Shown in pieces: positions 43,415-51,489 of a DNA stretch of 64,000 bases. Each line of letters opens with the position of its first letter. The stretch's first letter is position 1. The translations under genes were made by a program, and so were the position numbers. The DNA is from Clostridiales bacterium (GTDB lineage Bacteria > Bacillota > Clostridia > Christensenellales > Borkfalkiaceae): the NCBI GenBank assembly GCA_015069285.1, contig SVIX01000002.1, positions 18,335 through 82,334 on the forward strand, in the 5' to 3' direction. The notes under the pieces are model-generated. The model worked only from the letters and a program-made list of their open reading frames with translations. It made no database searches and was not told where the DNA came from.

Positions 43415-44806
43415 TTATAAATCCGTCCAATTCATTGAGCTACGCCCGTCTTTACAAAGCGAACGCACCAATAATTCCAATTCGTCCTCACCCATAACCG
43501 TCGTTCTTCCGTCGGCGTAAAGCGCGTCGATTTGCGTTTTCATTTCTTGTACCATCCAATCCTGCTTTGTTACTTGTTTTTCGGCAGGCAATTTGTAGTG
43601 TTTATTAATCCAATACGCAATTCCTGCCAAGCCCGAAGTATTGGAAATGGACACCTCGGCAGGACGCTTTAAAATCTTTTCCGTATCGAAAATATTATAA
43701 ATTTCCGCGTCTTTCATCATTCCGTCCGCGTGCACGCCTGCACGCGTAAGATTGAACGCGCTTCCTACGAATGGCGTCATCGGAGGTATTTCATATTTTA
43801 ATTCCGTTTTAAAATACTCGGCAATATCCGTAATCGCGGTCGTATCCATTCCGTCCAGCGTTCCGCGCATAGAAGCGTATTGCATTACCATCGCTTCCGT
43901 CGGTACGTTCCCCGTACGCTCGCCAATCCCTAACAACGAACAGTTGACGGCGCTTGCGCCGTATAACCAAGCGCTTACCGCATTCGGTACGCCCATATAA
44001 AAATCGTTATGACCGTGCCATTCCAACATTTCAGAAGTTACGTCCGAATAGTGATGCAACCCGTAAACGATACCCGGAACGCTACGAGGCAAAGCCGTAC
44101 CCGTAAACGGTAAGCCGTAACCCATCGTATCGCACATACGAATTTTAACGGGAATTTTTGCCTCACGGGAAAGTTCAATTAACGCATTTACGAACGGAAC
44201 GACAAAGCCGTAAAAATCCGCGCGCGTTAAATCCTCCAAATGACAGCGGGGAGAAATACCCGCCTCAAAAGCTTGTTTTACGACGGATAAATAATGTTCG
44301 TACGCTTGCTTTCTCGTCATATTCAGTTTTTTAAAAATGTGGTAGTCGGAACAACTCACGAGTATACCCGTTTCTTTAATCCCGATATCGTGCACCAATG
44401 CAAAGTCTTCCTTTTTAGCGCGAATCCAAGTCGTGACTTCGGGGAACTTATATCCAAGCTCCATACATTTTTCAAGCGCTTCTCTATCTTTTTTGGTGTA
44501 TACGAAAAATTCGCTTTGACGGATAATCCCCTTCGGTCCACCAAGTCTTGCCAACATTTTATAAATATCTACGATTTGTTTTGCCGTATACGGCGCGCGT
44601 GATTGTTGACCGTCGCGAAAGGTCGTATCCGTTATCCAAATTTCTTTTGGCATATTCATCGGCACACGACGATGGTTAAACGGGGTTTTGGGAACTTCGT
44701 CGTACGGATAAATATCTCTGAATAATTGCGCCTGCGGAACGTCTTGCAAGGCGTATTCGTACGGGTCTTGTTCCAATAAATTACTCGAAGGATTTAATTC
44801 AATCAT
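43415..44806 (-). CDS. Re-type citrate synthase (HMGL-like family)
   Basis: Condenses acetyl-CoA and oxaloacetate with Re-face stereochemistry. It belongs to the isopropylmalate/homocitrate synthase superfamily, not the usual Si-citrate synthase family. The TIM-barrel start is ITDTTFRDGQQSRAPYTA near residue 57. RCHLEDLTRADFYGFV and the HGHNDFYMGVPNAVSA metal-site segment follow at about 192 and 264. At 463 residues, with an N-terminal extension of about 50 residues, it matches the clostridial Re-citrate synthase layout. The operon with aconitase and isocitrate dehydrogenase, and no leucine genes, supports citrate rather than isopropylmalate or homocitrate. Confidence 0.9.
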   Translation of the reverse strand: MIELNPSSNLLEQDPYEYALQDVPQAQLFRDIYPYDEVPKTPFNHRRVPMNMPKEIWITDTTFRDGQQSRAPYTAKQIVDIYKMLARLGGPKGIIRQSEFFVYTKKDREALEKCMELGYKFPEVTTWIRAKKEDFALVHDIGIKETGILVSCSDYHIFKKLNMTRKQAYEHYLSVVKQAFEAGISPRCHLEDLTRADFYGFVVPFVNALIELSREAKIPVKIRMCDTMGYGLPFTGTALPRSVPGIVYGLHHYSDVTSEMLEWHGHNDFYMGVPNAVSAWLYGASAVNCSLLGIGERTGNVPTEAMVMQYASMRGTLDGMDTTAITDIAEYFKTELKYEIPPMTPFVGSAFNLTRAGVHADGMMKDAEIYNIFDTEKILKRPAEVSISNTSGLAGIAYWINKHYKLPAEKQVTKQDWMVQEMKTQIDALYADGRTTVMGEDELELLVRSLCKDGRSSMNWTDL

Positions 44807-44865
44807 TTCTCTTTCTCCTCGTTTTATTTTTTCGATTAAAACAGTAATATAAATTTATTAAATCG

Positions 44866-44894
44866 ATTATACATATTTTTAATGCGTTTGTCAA
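44866..44894 (-). promoter_or_regulatory. Promoter of the Re-citrate synthase operon
   Basis: Perfect consensus on the minus strand: TTGACA (44889-44894), 17-base spacer, TATAAT (44866-44871). It lies about 60 bases upstream of the ATG and implies strong basal expression. Confidence 0.85.
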
Positions 44895-44954
44895 GGATTT
44901 CAAGGCAATATTTATTTTTCTTCTGAAAATTAAAAGAAAAATTTTATGGTCCGC

Positions 44955-44985
44955 AAGAAAAAACGCCCCTTTAAAAGGCGTCTTT
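44955..44985 (-). terminator. Terminator overlapping the end of the SDR gene
   Basis: ACGCC (44963-44967) pairs with GGCGT (44977-44981) and the minus strand continues into TTTTTT. The SDR stop codon lies inside the hairpin loop region. Confidence 0.8.
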
Positions 44986-45786
44986 GCTGATTTTACTCCA
45001 ACGTTTTGCTATAAATTTTAATTTCCAAGAAGTAGGCAATAACGCGGTAAAAACGCGCATTAGTTTATTCCAAAACCCCGGTATTACCTTCCTTTTATTT
45101 TTTGCAACGGCTTTTAAGGAATATTTCGCGACCCATTGAGGCGATTTTACGGCAAGCTTACCCCACAATCCTTGCCCTTTAATTTGTTCTTTAATATCTT
45201 CACGCGTCGGCATAGCCCCGGGCAAAATTGCGGTCACGGCAATATTTTGTTTTTTTACCTCCTCGCGTAAAGCGACGGAAAAGGAAGTAAGCGCGCTTTT
45301 CGTTGCGCTATATATTGCAAAATAGGGCATTGGGTAAATTCCCGATACGCTGGAAATATTAATAATTTCCAAACGCTTAGCGCGATTTTTTATTGCTAAA
45401 TGGCAAAGAGATACGCTCGCCTCAAAATTTACACGACATTGAAAAGCGATTTTTTCTTGCGAATAATCCTCGAACGCTTTTTGGATATCCGCGCCTGCTA
45501 CGTTGACGAGCAAAGAAATTTTTTGACCGCTTTCTTCTATTTTTTCTTTTAATTTTATTCGGCTTTCCTCGTCCGTTAAATCCGCGCTATACGCGTACAC
45601 TTCGATTTTTGGAAATTTTTGAAGGAGCTCCGTTTTTAAAGAGGCAAGTTTTTCTTCCGTTCTTCCCGTTAAGATTAAATTATCCCCACGGCTTGCAACG
45701 GCGTAAACGAACGCTTTTCCTAATCCGCCCGTCGCCCCCGTAATAAGCGCGTATGTTTTTTGCGTATCGCTCATATTTTTCACCAT
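44971..45786 (-). CDS. Short-chain dehydrogenase/reductase
   Basis: Classical SDR with NAD(P) motif TGATGGLGKAF (17-27), the NVAGAD motif near residue 95, catalytic Ser in NISSVSG near 146 and the YSATK active-site Tyr/Lys near 158. At 271 residues, with a basic, hydrophobic C-terminal tail of about 50 residues, it resembles the DltE/YqjQ-like or 17-beta-HSD-like membrane-associated SDRs. The substrate is unknown. It overlaps the YiiX-like gene by seven bases and is the last gene of the YggS operon. The exact start is ambiguous between the ATG at 45786 and a GTG three bases later. Confidence 0.88.
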   Translation of the reverse strand: MVKNMSDTQKTYALITGATGGLGKAFVYAVASRGDNLILTGRTEEKLASLKTELLQKFPKIEVYAYSADLTDEESRIKLKEKIEESGQKISLLVNVAGADIQKAFEDYSQEKIAFQCRVNFEASVSLCHLAIKNRAKRLEIINISSVSGIYPMPYFAIYSATKSALTSFSVALREEVKKQNIAVTAILPGAMPTREDIKEQIKGQGLWGKLAVKSPQWVAKYSLKAVAKNKRKVIPGFWNKLMRVFTALLPTSWKLKFIAKRWSKISKDAF

Positions 45787-46637
45787 AACTCCTTTAAATC
45801 AAATCCAAAGGCTTGCACGATTTCAACCTTTTCCGAACGCGCCATATCTCTCGGCTTTATAATTAAACCGCCGTCGCTATCCAAATCCACGCCGAATTTT
45901 TTATACGCATACCAAACGAGGTGGGCGCATTGCGTTCCCTTTATTTCGTTAGGATTGTATTTTTTGGAAAAAATCCCCGTCGTCAAACTATACGGTATAT
46001 TGTACAAATTGTCACAAGCAAATTTTACGACCTCCGCTTTAACCGCTTCGTCGACTTTCGGTCTTAAAATTAAAAAATTGTTAAGATTCGCCATCGTATT
46101 TGCATAGGTATAATGGCTATTACTTTTAGGTTCCGAGGCTTCTAAAATTATTTTATCTACCCCGTTAATAACGAGCGTTGCGTGCCCGTAACGCCACCAA
46201 GAAACACGCGTGGTGGCGGATACGATAATGTCCCCGTCCTCCAAAACGGCAAGCGGAGCAACGCCGTCAACCTCCTCTAAGTAGGTAAAGGGCGCGAAGT
46301 GGGATACTTTTAAAGGAGGATTGCTAAAAAAATACTCTTGAATTCGTAAAATCTGCGGTATATCCTTCCTCTTTATTAAACCGTCGATACCCAACTTCGT
46401 CAAACCCGTTTGTTCGTATAAAACGCGGTAATCCTCTTCCGTTCTCTCCTTTTTTTCCAAAAACGGTAAAATATTTACTTTTTCATAATCAGGAGTAAAA
46501 TAATCCCAATGTTTTTCGGTATATACAACGCCTAATTGCAATACCCCCAAAACCGTCCCCGCGAACAAAAGAACTGCGCATAAAATTATGAGCAGTCTTT
46601 GCCACCAAGTTATTTTTCTCGTCGTTTTTTGTACCAT
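45780..46637 (-). CDS. YiiX/YaeF-like permuted papain-fold protein, membrane-anchored
   Basis: An N-terminal transmembrane helix (about 13-35) is followed by a soluble extracytoplasmic domain. The GDIIVSATTR and YGHATLVI segments (about 132-155, His of the permuted triad) and TQCAHLVWYAYKKFGVDLD (about 235, Cys in QCAHLVW) match the layout of the NlpC/P60-related YiiX amidase/hydrolase family, where His precedes Cys. Activity could be amidase, hydrolase or lipid-modifying; the substrate is unknown. It sits between yggS (15-base gap) and an SDR (seven-base overlap). Confidence 0.75.
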   Translation of the reverse strand: MVQKTTRKITWWQRLLIILCAVLLFAGTVLGVLQLGVVYTEKHWDYFTPDYEKVNILPFLEKKERTEEDYRVLYEQTGLTKLGIDGLIKRKDIPQILRIQEYFFSNPPLKVSHFAPFTYLEEVDGVAPLAVLEDGDIIVSATTRVSWWRYGHATLVINGVDKIILEASEPKSNSHYTYANTMANLNNFLILRPKVDEAVKAEVVKFACDNLYNIPYSLTTGIFSKKYNPNEIKGTQCAHLVWYAYKKFGVDLDSDGGLIIKPRDMARSEKVEIVQAFGFDLKELW

Positions 46638-46652
46638 ATCCGTTTAACTTAC

Positions 46653-47330
46653 TTAGTTATAATCGCGCGCGCCGAACACCGTCGAACCGACGCGAATCAT
46701 ATTGCTACCTTCTTCTACGCAAAGCGTATAATCCCCGCTCATACCCATTGAAAGATATTCTACGTCGTCTGATTGCGTTTTCGCCCAATCAAAAAGCGAA
46801 CGCATTTTCTTGACTAGTTCGCGTAAAAGCGCTTCGTCTTTACTTTCGGGAAGCATTGCCATAAATCCTTTCACCTTTAAACCGTCCGTATCACGCAGGC
46901 GCAAAAAGGTTTCTCTTGCCGTTTGATAGGCGTAACCGCCTTTGCTTTCTTCCTCACCTATATTGATTTGCACTAATACGTTGGAATAAATACCACGCTT
47001 TACCGATTGACGAGCGAGTTCGTCTGCCAATTCATCCCTATCCAAAGAATGGTATAATTCTATCTTCCCTATTAAATACTTAATTTTATTCGTTTGCAAG
47101 TGACCGATAAAATGCCGAGGACAAGGCAACATAAACTCGTTTTTATCGCGAAATTCCTGCGGTTTATTTTCCGCCACAGCGTCTACGCCCGCCTCTATCG
47201 CCCAATTGATAGCCTCTACGCTCTGCGTTTTCGTCGCAACGACAAGCGTTACCTTTTCCCCGTAAGAATTGCCGTTAGCAAGTTGCGTTTTCAGTTGCGC
47301 GACGCGCGTAAAAATTTGTTCCCGTTTCAT
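46653..47330 (-). CDS. YggS-family pyridoxal-phosphate homeostasis protein
   Basis: PLP-binding protein of alanine-racemase fold without racemase domain, involved in vitamin B6 and amino-acid homeostasis. Motifs: the PLP Lys region LVVATKTQSVEAI, GENKPQEFRDK-like AENKPQEF, HFIGHLQTNKIK, and SMGMSGDY near the end. The track start at 47393 is wrong. A perfect promoter (TTGACA-17-TATACT) covers 47353-47381, and GGAGAGAGGA lies before the ATG at 47330, giving 225 residues, the family length. It is the first gene of the yggS-yiiX-SDR operon. Confidence 0.92.
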   Translation of the reverse strand: MKREQIFTRVAQLKTQLANGNSYGEKVTLVVATKTQSVEAINWAIEAGVDAVAENKPQEFRDKNEFMLPCPRHFIGHLQTNKIKYLIGKIELYHSLDRDELADELARQSVKRGIYSNVLVQINIGEEESKGGYAYQTARETFLRLRDTDGLKVKGFMAMLPESKDEALLRELVKKMRSLFDWAKTQSDDVEYLSMGMSGDYTLCVEEGSNMIRVGSTVFGARDYN

Positions 47331-47352
47331 TTTTATCCTCTCTCCGTTTAAT

Positions 47353-47381
47353 AGTATACCGCATACGCGGTTTTTTGTCAA
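47353..47381 (-). promoter_or_regulatory. Promoter of the yggS operon
   Basis: Minus-strand TTGACA (47376-47381), 17-base spacer and TATACT (47353-47358). The spacer contains the small palindrome ACCGC-ATAC-GCGGT, which could be an operator. The site excludes the longer ORF start. Confidence 0.8.
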
Positions 47382-47450
47382 TCGCCCGAGCATAATATTA
47401 TAAAACTTACAGAATTTTTATAATTTTTTTCTTTTTCTTGCGTTATTTAC

Positions 47451-47479
47451 TTGCTTTTTATATCTTTTAGGTCTATAAT
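47451..47479 (+). promoter_or_regulatory. Promoter of the LysR gene
   Basis: TTGCTT (47451-47456), 17-base spacer and perfect TATAAT (47474-47479), about 40 bases upstream of the LysR ATG and divergent from the yggS promoter. Confidence 0.7.
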
Positions 47480-47518
47480 TAAAATAGATAAAACCGATAA
47501 GGATAATCAATTTTTTCT

Positions 47519-48391
47519 ATGAATACCGAAGAACTTAAAACATTTATTTTTTTATCAAAAGTAAAAAATTTCACCCTTGCCGCCGAAAAATTGCACGTCG
47601 CGCAATCGACGGTTACAAACCGTATTAGCGAGCTTGAAAAAGAAGTCGGCAAACGCTTATTTTCCCGTGGTGCAAAAACGGTAAAGCTTACCGAGGCAGG
47701 TGAAATTTTTTTACGCTATGCAGAACGCATTTTAGAACTCCAAGCCACCTCTATCGACGAAATCAGCGCGCTTTCTGCGCATAGCCGTAAATTCTCCGTC
47801 GGCGCAATCAACGCTACGTACGAAACTTACGTAAAACCGCTCGTGGACGAATGTTTAAAAGACAATACGCACACTTCAATTAAAGTAATGTTAGGACATT
47901 CGCTTGATTTGATACAGTTATTGCAAGACAATATGTTGGATATGGTGTTTTCCGCTATTCCGTTAAAACGCTTGGGCTACGTCTGCGAAACGTACGACGT
48001 GGACAGAGTTGCTCTCGTTTGCAAAAAAGGTATGAATGAATATAAAAACGGCGTAACCAAATCGCAACTTGCAAAACTGCCTTATCTTATGTGCGATTTT
48101 ACTTTAAGCGATACGGGCGTTTTTATCCGTTCGCTTTTTCCCAAAAATCACGTGTTCCGTTTAGACGTAGACAACTCCTCTAAACTTATCCCCTATCTTG
48201 AAAACGGATTAGGATATTCGTTTTTGCCGTATAAGCTTGTGAAAGAGAAAATAGACGATGGCGCTTTGGAAGAAGTTTCCTTAAAAGATTTTACCGCGCC
48301 AAAGGTAACTACCTATCTTATTTACAAACAAGGCTACGACGTAAAACGTTTTTTAGAAAACAAATTCGACGAATTGAAAGACTACGAATGA
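47519..48391 (+). CDS. LysR-family transcriptional regulator
   Basis: The N-terminal winged helix-turn-helix has the classical NFTLAAEKLHVAQSTVTNRI segment (residues about 17-36). A periplasmic-binding-like effector domain follows (about 90-290), with RAYVKPLVDEC-type start and a FSAIPLKR/CKKG pattern. At 290 residues it has family length. It is divergent from the yggS operon across 188 bases, the usual arrangement for a LysR regulator and its target, although a link to yggS is only positional. Effector unknown. Confidence 0.93.
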   Translation: MNTEELKTFIFLSKVKNFTLAAEKLHVAQSTVTNRISELEKEVGKRLFSRGAKTVKLTEAGEIFLRYAERILELQATSIDEISALSAHSRKFSVGAINATYETYVKPLVDECLKDNTHTSIKVMLGHSLDLIQLLQDNMLDMVFSAIPLKRLGYVCETYDVDRVALVCKKGMNEYKNGVTKSQLAKLPYLMCDFTLSDTGVFIRSLFPKNHVFRLDVDNSSKLIPYLENGLGYSFLPYKLVKEKIDDGALEEVSLKDFTAPKVTTYLIYKQGYDVKRFLENKFDELKDYE

Positions 48392-48401
48392 TTATAAAAA
48401 A

Positions 48402-48435
48402 ACGCGGGGTGTACTGATTTTCGTACGCCCCGCGT
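48402..48435 (+). terminator. Terminator after the LysR gene
   Basis: ACGCGGGGTGTAC (48402-48414) pairs with GTACGCCCCGCGT (48423-48435), with one G-U pair, flanked by A and T tracts so it can work in both directions. Confidence 0.85.
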
Positions 48436-48451
48436 TTTACTATGAAAAAGA

Positions 48452-48485
48452 AGCTTTGACTTTTTACAGCCAAAGCTCTTTTTTT
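48452..48485 (-). terminator. Second, bidirectional terminator before the lipoprotein stop
   Basis: AGCTTTG (48452-48458) pairs with CAAAGCT (48471-48477). T tracts are present on both strands. It most likely ends the lipoprotein operon coming from the minus strand. Confidence 0.75.
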
Positions 48486-48498
48486 CGTATTGAAATTA

Positions 48499-50949
48499 TT
48501 ACGCAAGCGGAGAAATCTCGAAGAGCACACTTAAACCGCCTTGGTTGAATCCAATATGGTTCGCCGATTGCAACGCCATCATAAACGCCATACTTGCGTC
48601 TGCGTTCATCGTATCGCGTACCGTCGTACCGTCAAAATAGAATACTTGGTTTCCAATATTAAATACGGGAGCAGTTACCGTCGTGGTATTTGCCGTTGCG
48701 CTCAATACACCGCGCACGGTTACGCCAAGCTGGGTATTCGTCATTCTATCCAATCTCGGTGCATTTTCATCCGTAGCGTCGCCGTAAAGGAACGAACCTT
48801 GCGCCGCAAGCGAACCCAAAGCAGTCGTCGCATTCGTCCCGTCGCGCATTAACAACGCAACGATATTCATCTTACCTTCGCCGATACCCGTCGTATCCGT
48901 CGCTTTTCTGCCTTTATATATCGTTTTTCCCGCCATCATAAACAACGAGTCTAATTGAACGAATTGAGGAATAATCGCCGTTGCGCCTACAGATTTAAAC
49001 CAAAGTTCAGAACCACTCAATGCGCTATACATTACGCTATCAGCAGAAACTTGCATATGCGGAATCGCCAACGATTCGTCAGATTCATCAGGCAAATCGT
49101 GTTGCAAAATTACGAGAGGTCCGCCTGCGCGTTTAAATATAGATTTATTAACCGTTACGTTCGTATTACCCCAAGCGAATATTGCGTTTTGGAAGGAATC
49201 GTAACATTTCGTACGGTTGTACTCTATAGACGCGCCTTTGTTGGCAAAGAAAGGAATAAAGAAGTTATAGTTTCTCACGTTATCCAATTTTGCTTTGGTG
49301 TTATTGATTTTCGTAAGAATAATACCGCCTGCGTACACCAAACATTCTTTATTTTGTACTGCGCCTTCCGTAGATACGTCCACTTTGAGTTGTTTATTTT
49401 GCGCGTTGCCTCTAATCGCAAGGTTATCAAAATAGAAGGTTTCGCCTTCTTCCGAACCGGTTACCGCTTTACCGCAAGTAGAGCACTCGCTCAACGGTTC
49501 TTCCGAACTTTCTACGTGTCCGTCTTCACAAGTCCACACTTGTTCTTGAGAAGTGATATGGAACAATACCGCGTTAGAAAAGTCGTCGCCGTAATACGTT
49601 TCGTAGGTATCTTCGTTATTTACGTATTGATTGCCTTGATTATCTCTATTTGCTTTAAACGCGCAAACGAGAGGAATTTGCGACGCGTCTACTTCAAAGT
49701 AGTTGCCATAGAAACTAAACGTCTTACCCGTACCAATCGCGCGTTGATAAATCAATACGTAATCTTCCGTACCGTTTGGCGTGTCGTCGGGATTGGTCGC
49801 GTAATTATCAAAATGTTGTTTTAAGAAGGTTCTACCCATGCCCCATTCTTCGGGTGTTTTGGATACGCCGTTTTCGTCTTCGTATTTTACGTTATAATCT
49901 TCGGGCAAAGTATAATAGAAGTCTTCGGGGATATCCGTAGCCGTAAGCGCCATCGTATTATGCAAAATTACGCCGTTGGTATCCACGTTTGCAACGCCTG
50001 CTTGTCCTTTGAGTTCAACCCAAGACTCCCGTTTACTGTTATCTAAAACGGCAAGTTCTTTCGTGTTGTAAACGTTGTATCCGTCTACGATTTGCACCGC
50101 CATTACGATTGCGTCCGTAGCAGAATCCACTTCGTATACCGTTGAATCGGGAAGAATGGAAATGTTAAAAATTTGACCTACGGCAGAGGGCGCAAAGAAA
50201 AATTCGTTCTTCTTCGCGTCTTCCGTAACGAGTAACGTTTCCCCGTTGTAATATTCGTAAGTATATTCCGCGCCTTCTTTCACCGATTTGGTAAGCGTTT
50301 GATAAACGTTTCCAACAAGCACTTTTACAGTAGAATTTACCGTAACGTTCGTTAATGCGGTAATTTCGCCCGTATCAAAGTCCAACGCGTCGGCAACGGG
50401 AACGACTTTAAACGCGTTATCGTCGCCAACCATATAATATTCGTCCATTTCATTTTTAAAGAAAACGCTTTCTTCCGTACTTTCCGTTTGAGTCTTCGCG
50501 GCCTCGATTTGCGCGCGGTATGCTACGAGGAACGCAGGCGTATTAAAGGTATCGATGCTATCTAATACGACCTCTTCATCTTTTACGGTAATGGTAAACG
50601 ATTTACTCTTTTCACCGTATTCCGTAGAATATACGACTTTAATCGTTTTATTGCCTGCCGTTTCGGTGATTTTAGAAAGATTTGCCGTAATGTCTTCGTT
50701 ACCGAGATAAATTTTTACCTCAGAAAACGCAACGGCTTTGGTTTCGTCATCACTATAGGTAGCTTTCATGATAAGTCCCGACAAGTCTACGGTATCACCA
50801 ATTTCGTAACTTAAAGCCACGGCGGACGTATCCACGGTAAAATTCGTCAATTCGTAATCGCCCGACAAATTCTTACAACCCGTAGCTACCGTCGCAAAGG
50901 AAGTGCCGAGAAGTAATGAAGCAAAAATAATTTTTGTTTTCTTTTTCAT
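48499..50949 (-). CDS. Large surface lipoprotein with Ig-like and beta-helix-like regions
   Basis: Predicted lipoprotein: signal peptide with lipobox VATGC, Cys25 as the acylation site. Residues about 35-125 look like bacterial Ig-like domains (VDTSAVALSYEIGDTVDLSG..., ending in a beta-rich KSFTITVKDEE). The middle contains an unusual CEDG-H...CSTCGK segment near residue 480 resembling a zinc-knuckle. The C-terminal third has beta-helix-like repeats (NVTVNKSIF, GNTNVTV). At 816 residues it has no enzymatic motif. It is the last gene after the ABC-exporter-type genes (63-base gap), suggesting a substrate-binding, export-associated or adhesive role. AGGAG precedes the ATG. Confidence 0.75.
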   Translation of the reverse strand: MKKKTKIIFASLLLGTSFATVATGCKNLSGDYELTNFTVDTSAVALSYEIGDTVDLSGLIMKATYSDDETKAVAFSEVKIYLGNEDITANLSKITETAGNKTIKVVYSTEYGEKSKSFTITVKDEEVVLDSIDTFNTPAFLVAYRAQIEAAKTQTESTEESVFFKNEMDEYYMVGDDNAFKVVPVADALDFDTGEITALTNVTVNSTVKVLVGNVYQTLTKSVKEGAEYTYEYYNGETLLVTEDAKKNEFFFAPSAVGQIFNISILPDSTVYEVDSATDAIVMAVQIVDGYNVYNTKELAVLDNSKRESWVELKGQAGVANVDTNGVILHNTMALTATDIPEDFYYTLPEDYNVKYEDENGVSKTPEEWGMGRTFLKQHFDNYATNPDDTPNGTEDYVLIYQRAIGTGKTFSFYGNYFEVDASQIPLVCAFKANRDNQGNQYVNNEDTYETYYGDDFSNAVLFHITSQEQVWTCEDGHVESSEEPLSECSTCGKAVTGSEEGETFYFDNLAIRGNAQNKQLKVDVSTEGAVQNKECLVYAGGIILTKINNTKAKLDNVRNYNFFIPFFANKGASIEYNRTKCYDSFQNAIFAWGNTNVTVNKSIFKRAGGPLVILQHDLPDESDESLAIPHMQVSADSVMYSALSGSELWFKSVGATAIIPQFVQLDSLFMMAGKTIYKGRKATDTTGIGEGKMNIVALLMRDGTNATTALGSLAAQGSFLYGDATDENAPRLDRMTNTQLGVTVRGVLSATANTTTVTAPVFNIGNQVFYFDGTTVRDTMNADASMAFMMALQSANHIGFNQGGLSVLFEISPLA

Positions 50950-51012
50950 TGTGTTATACTCCTACAATTATTATTTTTTAATTTTATATGCAAAGCCTTT
51001 TTGCTTTTACAT

Positions 51013-51486
51013 TTATTTTCTTGCAACGATACGAACGGTATCGCGCGCGTTGATATTCCCTTTCGATTCTGCAATCGTAACGTCAACCGTCAGCGTTTTT
51101 AAAAATACGATTTCTTCCGTTTCGGGAACGAATACTACGTAATCGTTATTAAAAGTATATTTCAAATTATCATTGGACGCGTCGTCGGGGGTAAGCAGGT
51201 AGACAAGTTTTACGCGATTGGGATTGTTCGCAAGACTATCCGCATCTTTGGTATATCCGCCCTCGTCTGCGCTTGGCTCAAAATAAAACCAATACCATTT
51301 CTCGCCCGTATTTGGATTCGTCCGTTCTTCCACCGTTTTGCCACGGCTGTGTTCTACACCCGTGATTTCTATCGTTTCCACGTACGCCCCGCCTTGGGGA
51401 ACGGTTGCCGGAACGCCAAAAAGCTGTACGGCGACGATGGAGGCAAGGTAGATTATGAAAATTGCAATAATAACCGTTTTCTTCAT
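51013..51486 (-). CDS. Small membrane-anchored extracytoplasmic protein, unknown
   Basis: 157 residues with a single N-terminal transmembrane helix or uncleaved signal (about 5-25) and a soluble beta-rich, acidic domain (NPNTGEKWYWFYFEP, KLVYLLTPDDASNDN). No lipobox or known family is recognised. It lies three bases downstream of the permease gene and 63 upstream of the lipoprotein, so it is probably an accessory subunit of the exporter encoded with them. Confidence 0.7.
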   Translation of the reverse strand: MKKTVIIAIFIIYLASIVAVQLFGVPATVPQGGAYVETIEITGVEHSRGKTVEERTNPNTGEKWYWFYFEPSADEGGYTKDADSLANNPNRVKLVYLLTPDDASNDNLKYTFNNDYVVFVPETEEIVFLKTLTVDVTIAESKGNINARDTVRIVARK

Positions 51487-51489
51487 ACC

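Noticed and set aside
48955-49824. 289-residue plus-strand ORF
   Set aside because: Antisense to the lipoprotein gene, with shadow-like composition and no start signals.
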